Shown here: in pieces, positions 42,971 to 53,639 of the stretch | How the letters are laid out: each line of letters starts with the position of its first letter | How positions within the stretch are numbered: position 1 is the first letter of the stretch | NCBI RefSeq assembly: GCF_027244095.1 | Contig: NC_069658.1 | Coordinates: 266,174,687-266,238,686, forward strand | DNA: 64,000 nt | Direction: 5' to 3' | Source of the DNA: Hemicordylus capensis | Lineage: Eukaryota > Chordata > Lepidosauria > Squamata > Cordylidae | Position numbers and translations under genes: made by a program | The notes under the pieces: generated by a model | The model's database searches: none | What the model was told of the DNA's origin: nothing | The model's input: only the letters and a program-made list of their open reading frames with translations

Positions 42971-43177
42971 AAAGTAGGCAGATTCATTTTTACTCAAACA
43001 ACTTTTTTTTAATGGAAAGGTTTCTGAGCCTTGAACAGTTGCATGATCTGAAATAACTCATCAGGCACAAAGATGCAGTGATGGGGAAAGCTTCATCTGT
43101 TGAATGCCTGACTAAGAGACAGCTGTCCAACACATGGGATCCCTGTTGGAAAAGTTGCAACCCTCGCTAAAAGCACT

Positions 43178-43405
43178 GTTGAAAGAGAGTCAGTGCAGCA
43201 TAGTAGTTAGGCTGAGCGCTGTCTGGGACTGGGGACCTACTTTCAAATCCCCATCCAGCCCAGAAACTCACTGGGAGACCTTGGGCCAGATGCTATATCT
43301 CAACCTAACCCTCAAACCCCCCAAGATTGTTGTGAGAACAAAAGGGAAGAACTATATATGCTTACCTGAGCTTCTTGGAGAAAGAACAAGATAGACACGT
43401 TTTGA
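43178..43405 (+). mobile_element. MIR-like tRNA-derived SINE
   Basis: Head GTGCAGCATAGTAGTTAGGC (box A) and TTTCAAATCCCCATCCAGCC (box B), CACTGGGAGACCTTGGGCC, then AAGATTGTTGTGAGAACAAA and tail GAGCTTCTTGGAGAAAG. Confidence 0.75.
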
Positions 43406-43453
43406 TAATGTCTTAGTTTGGATTGCAAAAAACTCCCACTCCCCACAGAGATT

Positions 43454-43705
43454 GAGAATCCATGATTGAACAAGACCTTCATGTTCTGTGCAGTGTTTTT
43501 GAGGATTTCATAATCATAATCAACAGCAAGACCAATAAGGATTATGTCGTTTGCAGACTAGTCTGTACCAAGAGTGTGTTTTGAGAACTCAAGGTTAAAC
43601 AAAACCTTCATAAACTGCGCAGTGTTTTTGAAGATCTCATAATCTCAGCCAATAGCAAGACTGACAAGGATAGTTTACATTTGCAGGCTTGTAAATACCT
43701 TAAGT
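43454..43705 (+). repeat. Tandem duplication, about 129-bp unit
   Basis: GCAGTGTTTTTGAGGATTTC and GCAGTGTTTTTGAAGATCTC, AGCAAGACCAATAAGGAT and AGCAAGACTGACAAGGAT recur at the same spacing; copies are clearly diverged. Confidence 0.75.
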
Positions 43706-43937
43706 GGTGCAGTGGGGAAATGACTGACTAACAAGCAGAAGGTTATTGGTTTGAATTCCTGCTGGTACTATATTGGGCAGCAGCGATATAGGAAGAAAGG
43801 CATCATCTCATATTGTGCAGAAGGAGACAATGGTAAAATCTCTCCTGTACTCTACCAAAGAAAACCACAGGGCTCTGTGTACGCCAGGAGTCAAGATCGA
43901 CTTGATGGCACACTTTACCTTTACCTTTAAATACTTT
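43703..43937 (+). mobile_element. Sauria SINE
   Basis: Head GTGGTGCAGTGGGGAAATGA, box B TTGGTTTGAATTCCTGCTGG, body TTGGGCAGCAGCGATATAGG, tail CCAGGAGTCAAGATCGACTT, end CACTTTACCTTTACCTTT. Confidence 0.87.
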
Positions 43938-43987
43938 ACAGAGATAAGAGAGTTCAAAATAGTTGGCAGGTAAATAGACAATAGCCC

Positions 43988-44135
43988 TATTCATACAATA
44001 TGTTGTGCATACAGATTTCTGGACACAAGTACATGTTTTTGTGTGAATGACTGCACATGCGTTCATTTTAAAAGTTAACCTGGGTACAGCCCCTCTCAAA
44101 TGCAGGGTAAAGATAGGATGTGTACTATCCTAACA
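43988..44135. mobile_element. Partial MITE, 32173 family
   Basis: Starts AGCCCTATTCATACAATATG and runs TACATGTTTTTGTGTGAATG, ATTTTAAAAGTTAACCTGGG, co-linear with the reverse complement of 32173-32414. The other end is missing. Confidence 0.65.
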
Positions 44136-44139
44136 ATTT

Positions 44140-44990
44140 GTTATGGGGCGGCTAACAAAGTTTATTAATTATTACCACCACCACCATCATCATTATTATT
44201 ATTACTCTGTACCTGTTGAATGTGTGAATTATGTGCCCATACAGACAGATCTGTATGTGCAGATGTTGGGCCACATGTTTAGTGGCTGTAGGGCAACAGA
44301 AGAAGGGCTGTGGATCTCCTGGGAGCGTTCAGTGTTCCTATGCTGAAGGCTTCTTGTGCAGTGGTGGGAGAGTGGGGCAGCAATTTTCATGTCTCTTCCC
44401 TTGCTGCAAATGCCCTTTCCAAAATCTGTTTCTGAGGGTCACACAACCCTCAGGAACGTAGTGATACAAATGGAGAGGGCTTTTGGAGGTTGGGGAGAGA
44501 CACAAACATTGCTCTCCTTTCCATACTTGGTCCATTGAACAAGAGAAGCTCTTCTTTCCTTGCTGTACAGCTGCGGAACGTGTGGGCCAGTATATTCAAG
44601 CACAGTCCTTTGACCTTTGCTGTGAACCTTCTCCCCCACTGAAATTTATTTGCACACACACCCCATACTGGAGCCTGAAATAGCATCCCTGCTTTTCCAA
44701 GGGAGGCAGCCTCTTCTTGACCAACACCCAGATTCCACAACAAGAAACCACCCTTTGGAATTCTCCTCCAGGGTCATTTGTAGTATTAGCACTCTTCACT
44801 CTCTCCAGACAAGAGCAGTGGCAAAAGAGTTGTAAGGCACAACTCTTCCACCCAGGAAAAGATGCCAGTCTTGCAGCCGGATCTGCAAGAAAGGTGCAAA
44901 AGCTGCCTAAAGTAATGGTGGTTTCACTAGGAGGAGGGGTTGCCTCCATGAATAAATTGTCTACACCTTCTTAGGTAGGCCTGCATTCTG
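44140..44990. other. Intergenic, short ACC/ATC/ATT run, otherwise nothing recognised
   Basis: ATTACCACCACCACCATCAT then ATTATTATTATTA at about 44168-44205. The rest shows no element ends or coding support. Confidence 0.4.
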
Positions 44991-45062
44991 CTTTGTGAAT
45001 TGTGACAACAAAGCAGCAATCCTACGTATACTTGCTTCAGAATACTCTCCACTGAACCCAGT

Positions 45063-45467
45063 GGCTGACATGATGTGCAGTGATATGCAGCTGTTGTGTA
45101 CTGCATCAGGGTTGCTGTGGACTTGGAAAGCAGCCCCGACACTGTAAAGCAGGGATAGGCAACCTTGGCTCTCCAGCTGCTGTTGAACTAAAACTCCCAT
45201 TATCTCTAGCTACATTGTGGCTAGGGATGATGGGAGTAGTAGTTCATCAACAGCTGGAAAGCAGAGGTTACCTGCCTCTGCTAGTGAGAACTGGCCGTTG
45301 CACAAGCAGCACTACCTTGGTTTCTCCCATTCACAACAATGGGAGAAACTGTGGTAGCATTCCTTGTGCTGCAGCCCATTCTCTACAGCACTGGGACTGC
45401 CTTATGAGTCCAACAGCAGTCCCGATGCATGTGCAGCAGCTCCATATTGCTGCACATCATGTCAGCC
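45063..45467. mobile_element. Large foldback MITE, GGCTGACATGATG ends, split by hAT MITE
   Basis: Left arm GGCTGACATGATGTGCAGTG and right arm TGCACATCATGTCAGCC are inverted, as are CAGTCCCGATGCATGT and ACTGCATCAGGGTTGC. The element at 45150-45280 interrupts the left arm. Ends match 49319-49422, but the interior is different. Confidence 0.65.
45150..45280. mobile_element. Palindromic hAT-type MITE nested in foldback MITE
   Basis: CAGGGATAGGCAACCTTGGC and the right end GGTTACCTGCCTCTG; inner AGCTGCTGTTGAACTAAAAC pairs with GTAGTTCATCAACAGCT. The target duplication is decayed. Confidence 0.7.
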
Positions 45468-45774
45468 AGTGGGTTTCGCTTCCAAGCATACATGTACAGA
45501 ATCATGCTATAAGTCTGCAATCCTAAGCAGTCAGCAGGAATAAAGTCCCATTGGATTCAGTGTGTCTCGAGTGCTATTCAGACATTATGTTATGTGTGTA
45601 CAGAGATCTGTACAAGTGTACATAGTTTTGGGCCGGTTTAGACAATATTTGGTCTGCCAGCTATTGCCCACGTGATGCACATGCTCAATGAACATGCACA
45701 TTCCCTGCCCCCAGTGTGCTGGGGCACCTTTCCCTAATCACATGGTGGTGGGGTTTGGTTTGCTTACAAATACA

Positions 45775-46027
45775 AAAACAATGAATATTTATATACCGCT
45801 TTTCAACAGAAGTTCCCAAAGTGGTTTACATAGATATAAACAAACAAACAACATGGCTCCCTATCCCCAAAGGGCTCACAATCTAAAAAAGAAACAGAAG
45901 ATAGACACCAGCAACAGCCACTGGAGGGATGCTGTGCTGGGGATGGATAGAGCCAGTTGCTCTCCCCTTGCTAAATAAAGAGAATCACCACTTGTAAAAG
46001 GTGCCTCTTTGTTCAGTTAGCAAGGGG
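45775..46027 (+). repeat. Interspersed repeat family C
   Basis: TATATACCGCTTTTCAACAG, CAAAGTGGTTTACATAGATA, AAAGGGCTCACAATCT, GGGATGCTGTGCTGGGGATG, CCTCTTTGTTCAGTTAGCAA. Confidence 0.68.
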
Positions 46028-46109
46028 CCCTGTCTAAACAAGTCTAAACCTACACAGGCTACAAATGCTGGTTTAAACTAGCATTTGTAGTGCTAATCTT
46101 CAGGGGCAG

Positions 46110-46800
46110 ATCACCGCACAGGGAATAGAAGCAATTGCCTACGGCAGTAAATCTTGGGGAGCAGCAAATATTGTAGGGAAGGGAAAGTTAATTAAAGAAA
46201 AAAAAAACTTTTAAAACTCCCACTGTGCAGCAGCGGCGCAGTGGGGATGGTGGCGAGAGCTCCACCCACCTCCCAAACCATGATAGTTGAGGTCAGTCAC
46301 TGGGCCAGTCACTTCTCTCTCAGCCTAACCTACCTCACAGGGTTGTTGTGGAGAGAAACCTAAGTATGTAGTACACTGCTCTGGGCTCCTTGGAGGAAGA
46401 GCGGGATATAAATGTAAAAACAACAACAACAACACCTTGCTTCCAAATGACCCAGATCGGGTTGGTTTCGGCCCATTTTGGCCTCTGCACATGTGTGAGT
46501 GTGCAAAGAGGCCTGAAATCGGCCCGATCTGGGTCATTTGGAAGGAAGGCGGGCCCATGTGAGGAGGTCTTTCACTGGCAGCATCTGACCTCAACTGTCA
46601 TGGTTTGGGAGGTGGGTGGGCCGAGCTCTCCCTGCTGTGCCGCCACACAGCAGTGGTCTTAAATGTGTGTGTTTTTGGTTTGTTTTTTTAAACAGATTTC
46701 TCCTCCCCGCCCAGCCCTTTACTTGTAAAGTGGAACTCTTGCCCCTGGGACGATAAATCTTTGGCTGCCTATGGGCAGAACAAAGTTTAATCCGCCCCTG
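46110..46800. mobile_element. hAT-like foldback with SINE and inner palindrome
   Basis: Outer ends CAGGGGCAGATCACCG and TAATCCGCCCCTG; arms contain CCCACCTCCCAAACCATGAT and CATGGTTTGGGAGGTGGGTG. Between the arms lie a MIR-like SINE tail (46286-46418) and an inner palindrome 46440-46552 whose arms TTCCAAATGACCCAGATCGG and CCGATCTGGGTCATTTGGAA are exact inverted copies. Confidence 0.65.
46286..46418 (+). mobile_element. MIR-like SINE, 3' part
   Basis: CACTGGGCCAGTCACTTCTC, CCTACCTCACAGGGTTGTTG and CTCCTTGGAGGAAGAGCGGG, then an (AAC)n run; the tRNA-like head is absent. Confidence 0.75.
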
Positions 46801-46950
46801 CTTAGGTGGGCTGCATCAATAGCACTAACCCCCTACTCTAATGTGGTAACAAAACAAGAAAAAATGGGCTTCATCATGCAAGCTGGGGCCAAGGGGTGGC
46901 TCCAGGGCCTGAAAAAGATTCCTGGATTAAAGCACTGTCACAGTACAATT

Positions 46951-47077
46951 CAGGGGTGGCCAACCTGAGACTCCCCAGCTACTTTTGAACTACAATTCCC
47001 ATCATTCCTGGCTATTGACCATCGTGGCTGAGGGGTGATGGGAGTTGTAATCCAACAACAGCTGGAGAGCCTCAGAT
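46951..47077. mobile_element. Palindromic hAT-type MITE, decayed
   Basis: CAGGGGTGGCCAACCTGAGA at the left; GAACTACAATTCCCATCATT and GATGGGAGTTGTAATCC form the arms. Confidence 0.65.
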
Positions 47078-47436
47078 TGTCACCATAACAACATAAACAC
47101 AGTTTTCTGTCCCACAAACCTCTCAATACACTTCCTAAAGCTCAGTCAAGGAAATGCAGCCTCATTGCAGGGATGCCACCACCTATAGATTTTAGGACCC
47201 CACCCTGAACGTATTCAGCCTTACCCAGCAGCAGTAACAACTGTGCAGGCAACCAAACATGCCTCTGTTGGCCTTCTGCTTAAGAACCAAGGGGCACCAT
47301 AGTGGTGGTGGTGCAGCAGCGGTAGCGAGATCACCACCAGAACAGAGCCCCTCCAACAAGAAACCTTGAGGGAAGTCCTGCATTTCCAACCCAAACACTC
47401 TCTCTCTTGTTAAGATAATAAAATACAGATATATTT

Positions 47437-47995
47437 CCCTGCTAACTGAGCAAAGAGGCACCTTTTACAAGTGGTGATTCTCTATTTAGCAGGGGGAGAG
47501 CAACTGGCCCTATCCATCCCCAGCACAACATCCCTCCAGTGGCTGTTGCTGGTGTCTATCTTGCTTTTTTAGATTGTGAGCCCTTTGGGTCAGGGAGCAA
47601 TTTTTTATTTGATTTGATTGATTAGGAACATAGGAAGCTGCCATATACACAGAGTCAGACCAACTGGTCCATCTAGCTCAGTATTGTCTTCACAGACTGG
47701 CAGCAGCTTCTCCAAGCTTGCAGGCAGGAATCTCACTCAACCTTATCTTGGAGATGCCAGGGAGGGAACTTGAAACCTTCTGCTCTTCCCAGAGCGGCTT
47801 CATCCCCTGAGGGGAATCTCTTGCAGTGCTCACACGTCGAGTCTCCCATTCATATGCAACCAGGGCAGACCCTGCTTAGCTCAGGGGACAAGTCATGCTT
47901 GCTACCACAAAACCAGCTCTCCTCTTGATTGATTGATTGTATCTATGTAAACCACTTTGGGAGCTTCTGTTGAAAAGCAGTATATAAATATCCGT
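47437..47995 (-). repeat. Repeat family C split by 5S SINE
   Basis: Reverse copy: CTAACTGAGCAAAGAGGCAC to AGATTGTGAGCCCTTTGGGT, then after 47935 ATGTAAACCACTTTGGGAGC and TTGAAAAGCAGTATATAAAT. The SINE is therefore younger. Confidence 0.72.
47626..47932 (-). mobile_element. 5S-rRNA-derived SINE nested in repeat C
   Basis: Reverse copy: AGGAAGCTGCCATATACACA (tail), GCAACCAGGGCAGACCCTGC and TTAGCT (5S-like head, rev-comp), ending ACCACAAAACCAGCTCTCCT. Flanked by TTGATTGATT-like repeats. Confidence 0.83.
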
Positions 47996-48219
47996 CGTAT
48001 TCGTATATTGTTATTTGTTCTGAGCTCTTGGGTTAAGAGCAGGAGAAAGAAATCTGACTCCATAAAATAACCAACTGCTATCTTCCCTGCTGAGAGCTAG
48101 GTTTAATACCCACCTCACCACCTGCTTTCCCCGAGGCTTCTCTTTTCTTTTCCATCATGTAAGCTCATCTGCCTGGCTGCTGGAACAGAATGTAGTGTTT
48201 GCATCACATGACACTCCCA

Positions 48220-48310
48220 GTGCTTGGAAACCGCCAATAGGGTGAATCAAGAAGCTGCGATTCCGAGACCCCGCCTCCCAGTGGGAAAGGGAGGAGGGGA
48301 TCCCCATTTC
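48220..48310. promoter_or_regulatory. Isolated CCAAT/GC-box cluster, function unknown
   Basis: CCGCCAATAGGG and ACCCCGCCTCCCAGTGGG lie within 60 bp in otherwise A/T-rich intergenic DNA. No transcript or splice donor could be tied to it. Could be an enhancer, or chance. Confidence 0.2.
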
Positions 48311-48517
48311 AGTGCTGCGCATTGCCAAAGGCTTCCACTGGGCTTCTAAAATGGCTGGATTAGACTCAGCGCGGTCTGAGCACCTGTTCAGATGTACAGC
48401 AACTATGCAGCATGGATTTATTCCCTTGCTATCTCTTATGACTCAAATTGTCTCCCTGAACAGCTTTGTGGCGCTGCCACCTCTCTCTCCTCCCCTCAAT
48501 GTCCTCCTCCATCCCAC

Positions 48518-48690
48518 ACGAAACTGCCTTATACCGAGTCAGACTGCTAGTCCATCTAGCTCAGTATTTTCTACACTGACTGGCAGCAGCTCTCTCTCTC
48601 TAGGGTTTCAGTCTTTCCCAGCTCTACCAGGGATTGAATTTGAGACCTTTTGCATGCAAAGCAGGTGCTCCATCACTACAACGTGGTCGC
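48518..48690 (-). mobile_element. tRNA-Ala-like SINE
   Basis: Reverse copy: CGAAACTGCCTTATACCGAG, AGCTCAGTATTTTCTACACT, ATTGAATTTGAGACCTTTTG (box B), CATGCAAAGCAGGTGCTCCA. Confidence 0.83.
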
Positions 48691-49318
48691 TCAAATAGCC
48701 CTACACATCACCTCTTCTGAAAAGCTTGGACTTAATTCCTTAGTCCCAGTCCATTCCTAAATTAAATGAAAATTAGCTGCATATTTAATTTTATTTATAT
48801 ACTGCCCCTTCAAAAATGGCTGAGGACAGTTCACAATAAAAAAATAAAACCATGTCATACACCTGCAGGCATCTGATTGCATTCATCTTTCATTATGTTT
48901 GCTTCTCACCTACCCCATACCATAATTTAGATTGTAGGGACTTGGAGGTAATGGCCTGATTTTGCCTATGTTACTTTGCAAAAATCAGTTGTTGAGACTA
49001 TATGTATATGACAAGAATGATTGATTAAAATGCATTGCAAACTTTATTTGGGGACATGCATTTTTTTGCAGAAATTTGGAATGTTTATGTATTATATTTT
49101 TATACCATATTTTGATACCTAGAGATATGTACATCTCTAGGTTAAAAACAGGGAGATGTAAGGAGATGACACAGAAAACCCGAAAGAAAACCTGGAAAAC
49201 CTGAATGGTACATATTTAAGCCTAGAAGAAAAGTTGGGAGTGTGTGCAAATATGTTTTTTGAGAAAACCTGTTAATATCCAGACACAACAGGGAGTGGTG
49301 TAGGATCCATGAAATACC

Positions 49319-49422
49319 GGCTGACATGATGAGGAAAATTACACAAAGTAGTCCCATTGAAAAGTTAGGCATTCCTTTCAATTTCAGTGGGACTACTCTG
49401 AGCAATTTTCTTCATGTCAGCC
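49319..49422. mobile_element. Foldback MITE, GGCTGACATGATG family
   Basis: GGCTGACATGATGAGGAAAA and TTTTCTTCATGTCAGCC are inverted ends; ACACAAAGTAGTCCCATTGA pairs with TCAGTGGGACTACTCTGAGC. Confidence 0.8.
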
Positions 49423-49429
49423 TACATGT

Positions 49430-50660
49430 CTAGAAAGATTGTAGAATCTCCTTTCTTGTAGAGGTTTTGATGAAAAAGCTGGTCAGGCATCTATTGGGGA
49501 TTTGGTATAAGATGTCTCATTTCAAAGTGAGATGTTAAGACTAGAACTGTGATTCCCAAACTGTGTGCTGAGAGGCATGCTGATGGTCTGCAAAAGGGAC
49601 TTAAGTGCAACTTGAAAACTTAAGCCATCATGTTGGACGTGTCCACCCGCAAACAACCCGCCCAGCTGCCTGCCTGCCCACCCCCATGCACATTGGAGGA
49701 AGGAGGCTCCATTCAGCATTTATCCTCATCACCTTTTCTGTCCATATATGCCTGGGACATTGAGAGTTCCATCTCCACACACCTCCACTCTTCATTACAA
49801 GGGACAGATGATGAAGAAACCCCTCTGTTTCCCACTGGAGTTGCTAAGAACCAAACCTGAAGCCAAGGTGACATCCTCTGACAGGTTTATTTCTTTCTTT
49901 TTGGCACAAACAGACCATATGACATTCAACCCCTGTCCATCCACAGATCTGGACAGCTCCACTCTTTCTTTCCCCTATCATTGCAGGGGACAGATAGATA
50001 CCAGGCAGTACAACTTGTGCTATTAGGAGACCCAGCCTGACAAGGTAGCAGCAGCACATCTCATCAACTTACGCTCCACCCTACAACAGGCCCTCCACCG
50101 CATCTCCAACACCAGACTGTTTTGAGTTTCAAGTCATTTCTGACAAGTTAGAATCTGAATTAAAAAACACCCCTGAAACAAAGAAACACCTATATTCAGA
50201 AACTGAAACAGAACTGGGATAGAATGCAAATATCATCGGCTTGCTTTCATTCAAGGAGTAGGAGTATGCTTGCAGAAATCTGAAATTTTAAAATCTCTAG
50301 GAATGAGAAGAGACACAGGGAGCAAAGAACAATATTGTATATATGGATACTCATATATGGTTATGAACAGAGGGCCATCATGAAAGAAGACAGGGAGCTC
50401 TGAAGGGCTTAAAAAACATCAAAGATGTGTGTAGGGGTCTTCTCTGTTTTTGATAACTGAGAAGAAATTAGATGCATGTATTCACACTTTCATGTATTCA
50501 CAAATATGAGATCTAGAAACCTTTTTGGTGGTGTTGTTTTTTAAAGAAAAGATAAATGAAGAATAACATTTCTCAGGATGTAAACAAATCATCACATTTT
50601 CGGGATTATGGATTTTGAACCAGAAACCTCAACTCTGTGATTTGCCATATGAACTGCTGA
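49430..50660. other. Intergenic, nothing recognised
   Basis: No element ends, SINE heads or domain-like frames could be supported. Confidence 0.35.
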
Positions 50661-50672
50661 CACACAGACTCA

Positions 50673-50880
50673 CATGAAGTTGCCTTACACTGCTTCAGAC
50701 TACTGGTCCATCTAGCCCAATATTATCTGGTCTTACTGGCAGTGGCACTGTGTTACAGTCTCAGACATAAATCCTTTCTCCACTGTGCAACCTGAGATCC
50801 TTTCAGCTGGAGATGCCATGAAGGGTCGAACACGGGACTTCCTGCATGCAAAGCATGTGCTTTTCAACTGAACAACATCC
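50673..50880 (-). mobile_element. tRNA-Ala-like SINE, diverged
   Basis: CACATGAAGTTGCCTTACAC, CTACTGGTCCATCTAGCCCA, GAGATGCCATGAAGGGTCGA, TGCATGCAAAGCATGTGCTT, reverse strand. Confidence 0.75.
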
Positions 50881-50931
50881 ATTTCCTATACCAGCAGCTG
50901 CACTTAGGACTCATCACTTCAGCAGTCCCTG

Positions 50932-51113
50932 AATATATGAAGCTGCCTTATACGGAGTCAGGCCATTGGTCCATCTAGCTCACTCCTCGGACGGGCATGG
51001 CTCTTCAGGTTTCAGGCAGGAGTCTTTCCCAACCCTACCTGGAGAGCCCAGGGACTGAACCTTAGACCTTCTGCATGCAGAGCAGGTACTCTACCACTGA
51101 ACTACGGCCCCAT
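50932..51113 (-). mobile_element. tRNA-Ala-like SINE
   Basis: GAAGCTGCCTTATACGGAGT, TTGGTCCATCTAGCTCACTC, CAGGGACTGAACCTTAGACC, TGCAGAGCAGGTACTCTACC, CTGAACTACGGCCCC. Same orientation as its neighbour 50 bp away. Confidence 0.85.
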
Positions 51114-51705
51114 CCCCAAAGTATCCCAGGGTAAATCAACCCTGTCCCATCTCAGCCTCATCTCTAAGGGTATCTTTTTATGATAGAGCACACAACTCAC
51201 CATTACTAACAGCAGCTGTGGTGGGTTGAGCCTATTGTGCTGGAGGCTTTGGTGGGATAGTGCTGCCCCAGTCGAGATAGTGATGCTGCATCCATGCTGA
51301 AATGGGAAGGTTTCCAGATTTCTGTCTCTCCCTCCCATAGCCCAGAGGTGGCCAACAGAGATGCCTGCAGAATGTTGGGGGTGGGTGTTCTGGTGTTGCG
51401 GGCACTACCGCGCTTGGGGCTAGGTGAGTGGCTGGTGCTAAGCATGTGACTGGCACAGTGTGGATGGCTGAGACTATAGGAGGAGCCCAGCACCATATTC
51501 GGGGCCATTAAATCAACGGCTAGTACTGGGAATGGTTGGGGCAGAGGAAGCCCCATGGCTTGTCCAAAGGAAAACGGGACTCTTTCTGTCCCCACCCCTT
51601 TAAAAGGAGCCAGCTCCACAGCAGTCTCCTCCTCCTCCTACCCCGCAGCCGGCAACCATGCTGTTGCCTCCAGGGGCATAGGCAGGGTGGAACCACTGTC
51701 CAACC
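51114..51705 (-). other. PRRT3: Probable PRRT3 3' UTR
   Basis: Low in repeats and directly downstream of the stop. No AATAAA or ATTAAA was found on the reverse strand before the SINE at 51113, so the end is unknown. Confidence 0.35.
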
Positions 51706-53639
51706 TCACAGTTCAATGGTGTCACTGGACAGGCTGCGGGAATCCACCTGCTTGCTGAGGGCCAGGAAACTCTTCCTGGCTTCACGCTCGGAGTTTGGAG
51801 CGCTGTTGGATGGGGCTGGAGGCAGTTCATCTGGCAGCATCTGGGACTGGTTGGGCAGCTCCTCGGGAGGCAGGCTCTCGGGTGAGGAAAGGCCGTGGCG
51901 CCAGGGGTTCCAGCTAATCTTGAGGGAGGCACGAGAGAAGGTGGTGTGGGAGAAGCTGTCAAAGGACGTGTCTGTTGGGGGCTCACTCACCAGGCCCCGG
52001 CTCTGGGTGGTCAGCTCACCCATGGAGCTGGCCCGCGCTAAGCTGTACAGGCAGTCAGGGTCACTGCTTCGGCGTGGCCGGGCCAGCAGGGGCTGAGCAG
52101 TGTGGGAGAGCGTGGAACAGTCCCCACGGAGTGACGAGCAGGAGTCCTGGCGGGCCAAGCGGGAAGGGAAGTGGAGGCTGGAGCGCAGGAAGATGGAGTC
52201 ACGCACCAAGTGCTCGCGGAAGAGGGCTTCGTCGATGCTGCGGCTCAGGTTGATGGGGGAAGGAGGCCGGAACTCCAGCTCCGCCAGGGAGAGCACGGAA
52301 TCCCGCTCAAAGCAGATGCTGGTGTAGGAGCGGCCCATGGCGGCAGCGGCTGCATTGGGGCACTTGGGGCTGTAGACAGGGCGCACCGGGGATGGGCTGG
52401 AACCCTGGCCCACAGCTGCCCGCAACTCGTTGCTGTCCTTGAGTGCCCAGAGGCGCCCGCTGCTAGGAGGGTTTCGGATCAGGTTCTTACTGATATCGTT
52501 GTTGGGGACTTTCTCGAGGATGCCTCCCGTCCAGTCGTAACAGTTGTTGGGGTACTCTGGCACCTCGGCCTTGCGGTAGGTACAGAAGTAGCGCATGAGC
52601 TTGACCCAGCAAGAGTGGTCAGAGCTTCCGCAACGCTGGCAAAGGGCCTGCCAGGCCAGGAAGAGCAGGGTGAGGGAGAGCACCAGCTCACCAATCCGGA
52701 ACCAGAACTGCACAAACCACCAGCCCCAGGTGAAAACGTCTGGCTGGAATAACAGCCCCGAGAGCCACAGCACTCCATACAGCTGCAGCCCGCAGCATGG
52801 GAGGGCCAACCCACTGCTTGCCAGCAGCACCCATGCCCCACTCCACACGCCTGGTTCTGGGGTGCCCTCAGCCACCACATTGCGCCGTAGCCGCCAGTAC
52901 ACAAAGATAGTGGCCGGCAGGAGGCCAAAACCAGCACTGCAGGAAAGCGTGTGCAGCCCCACGGCCACTGATGGGTGCAGGGGGGGTGAAAATAAGTCAG
53001 CCCCTAGAAGGACGATGCTTTGCATAGACCCTAGGACAGCCAGCAAGGGCAGACTCTGAAACTTTGGCGGCAAGACCTGCAAGCGCGCCTGACGGAGGAG
53101 GCGAAGCAAGAGGACTGCGAAGGTGCTGAGCAGCAGAGGGAAGGGGGCCGTGTACAGCACCCTCACAGCACGGGTGGGAAGCCAGCCTCGTGAGCCATAT
53201 GGGTCAACCAGAAAGAACGTGGCACGCAGTACCCCAAAGACCAGCAGCAGGGCACTGGCACCCATGACGCACAGGAGATGTGGCACATGCACAGCCAGAG
53301 AGCCCACCAGACAGGCCAAGCTCAGCAGGCTCAGCAGCAGGAAGAGCACGCCTGAACCATAGACATGGAGTGCCCAGGCAAAGTTCAGTGTTCGCTCAAG
53401 GTCCGCCCAGCGCAGCAAGGTCTGATTGGGCAACAGCTGGCTGCAGGCGCTACCAGGCCGTGAGCAGGGGGGATTGGAGGCCGGCAGGGTAGCGGGCAGA
53501 CTAGGCTCTGGTCGGGCCAGCTGAGGATGTTGGAGGACTCTTTGAGTGGTTACTCGGATTAGGCCACGGCGTGGAGTAGCCAGAAGGCGGGCAGAAGTGG
53601 TTGTGCTGCTCTGCCCAGGAGGACGAGTCCCAACTGCAT
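51706..53639 (-). CDS. PRRT3: PRRT3 terminal exon: seven hydrophobic segments and cytoplasmic tail
   Basis: A 1934-base exon, acceptor TTGTTGTTCACAG, stop TGA at 51708-51706. After a Pro/Thr/Ser-rich ectodomain it has seven hydrophobic segments: SGVLFLLLSLLSLACLVGSL, LLCVMGASALLLVFGVL, APFPLLLSTFAVLLLRLL, LLAVLGSMQSIVLLGADLF, LHTLSCSAGFGLLPATIFVY, WVLLASSGLALPCCGLQLYG plus VLWLSGLLF, and IGELVLSLTLLFLAWQAL. A tail of about 290 residues follows, rich in Ser/Pro, holding the conserved blocks PPSPINLSRSIDEALFREHL and SLKISWNPWRHGLSSPESLP. One uninterrupted frame; GC-rich. Confidence 0.93.

Noticed and set aside
45633-46045. A MITE bounded by GGTTTAGACA and TGTCTAAAC
   Set aside because: The end match is short, and the right copy is in a region with several TCTAAAC words, so no boundary could be trusted.
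51536-53492. Several + strand frames opposite PRRT3
   Set aside because: They are antisense shadows of the GC-rich PRRT3 exon.
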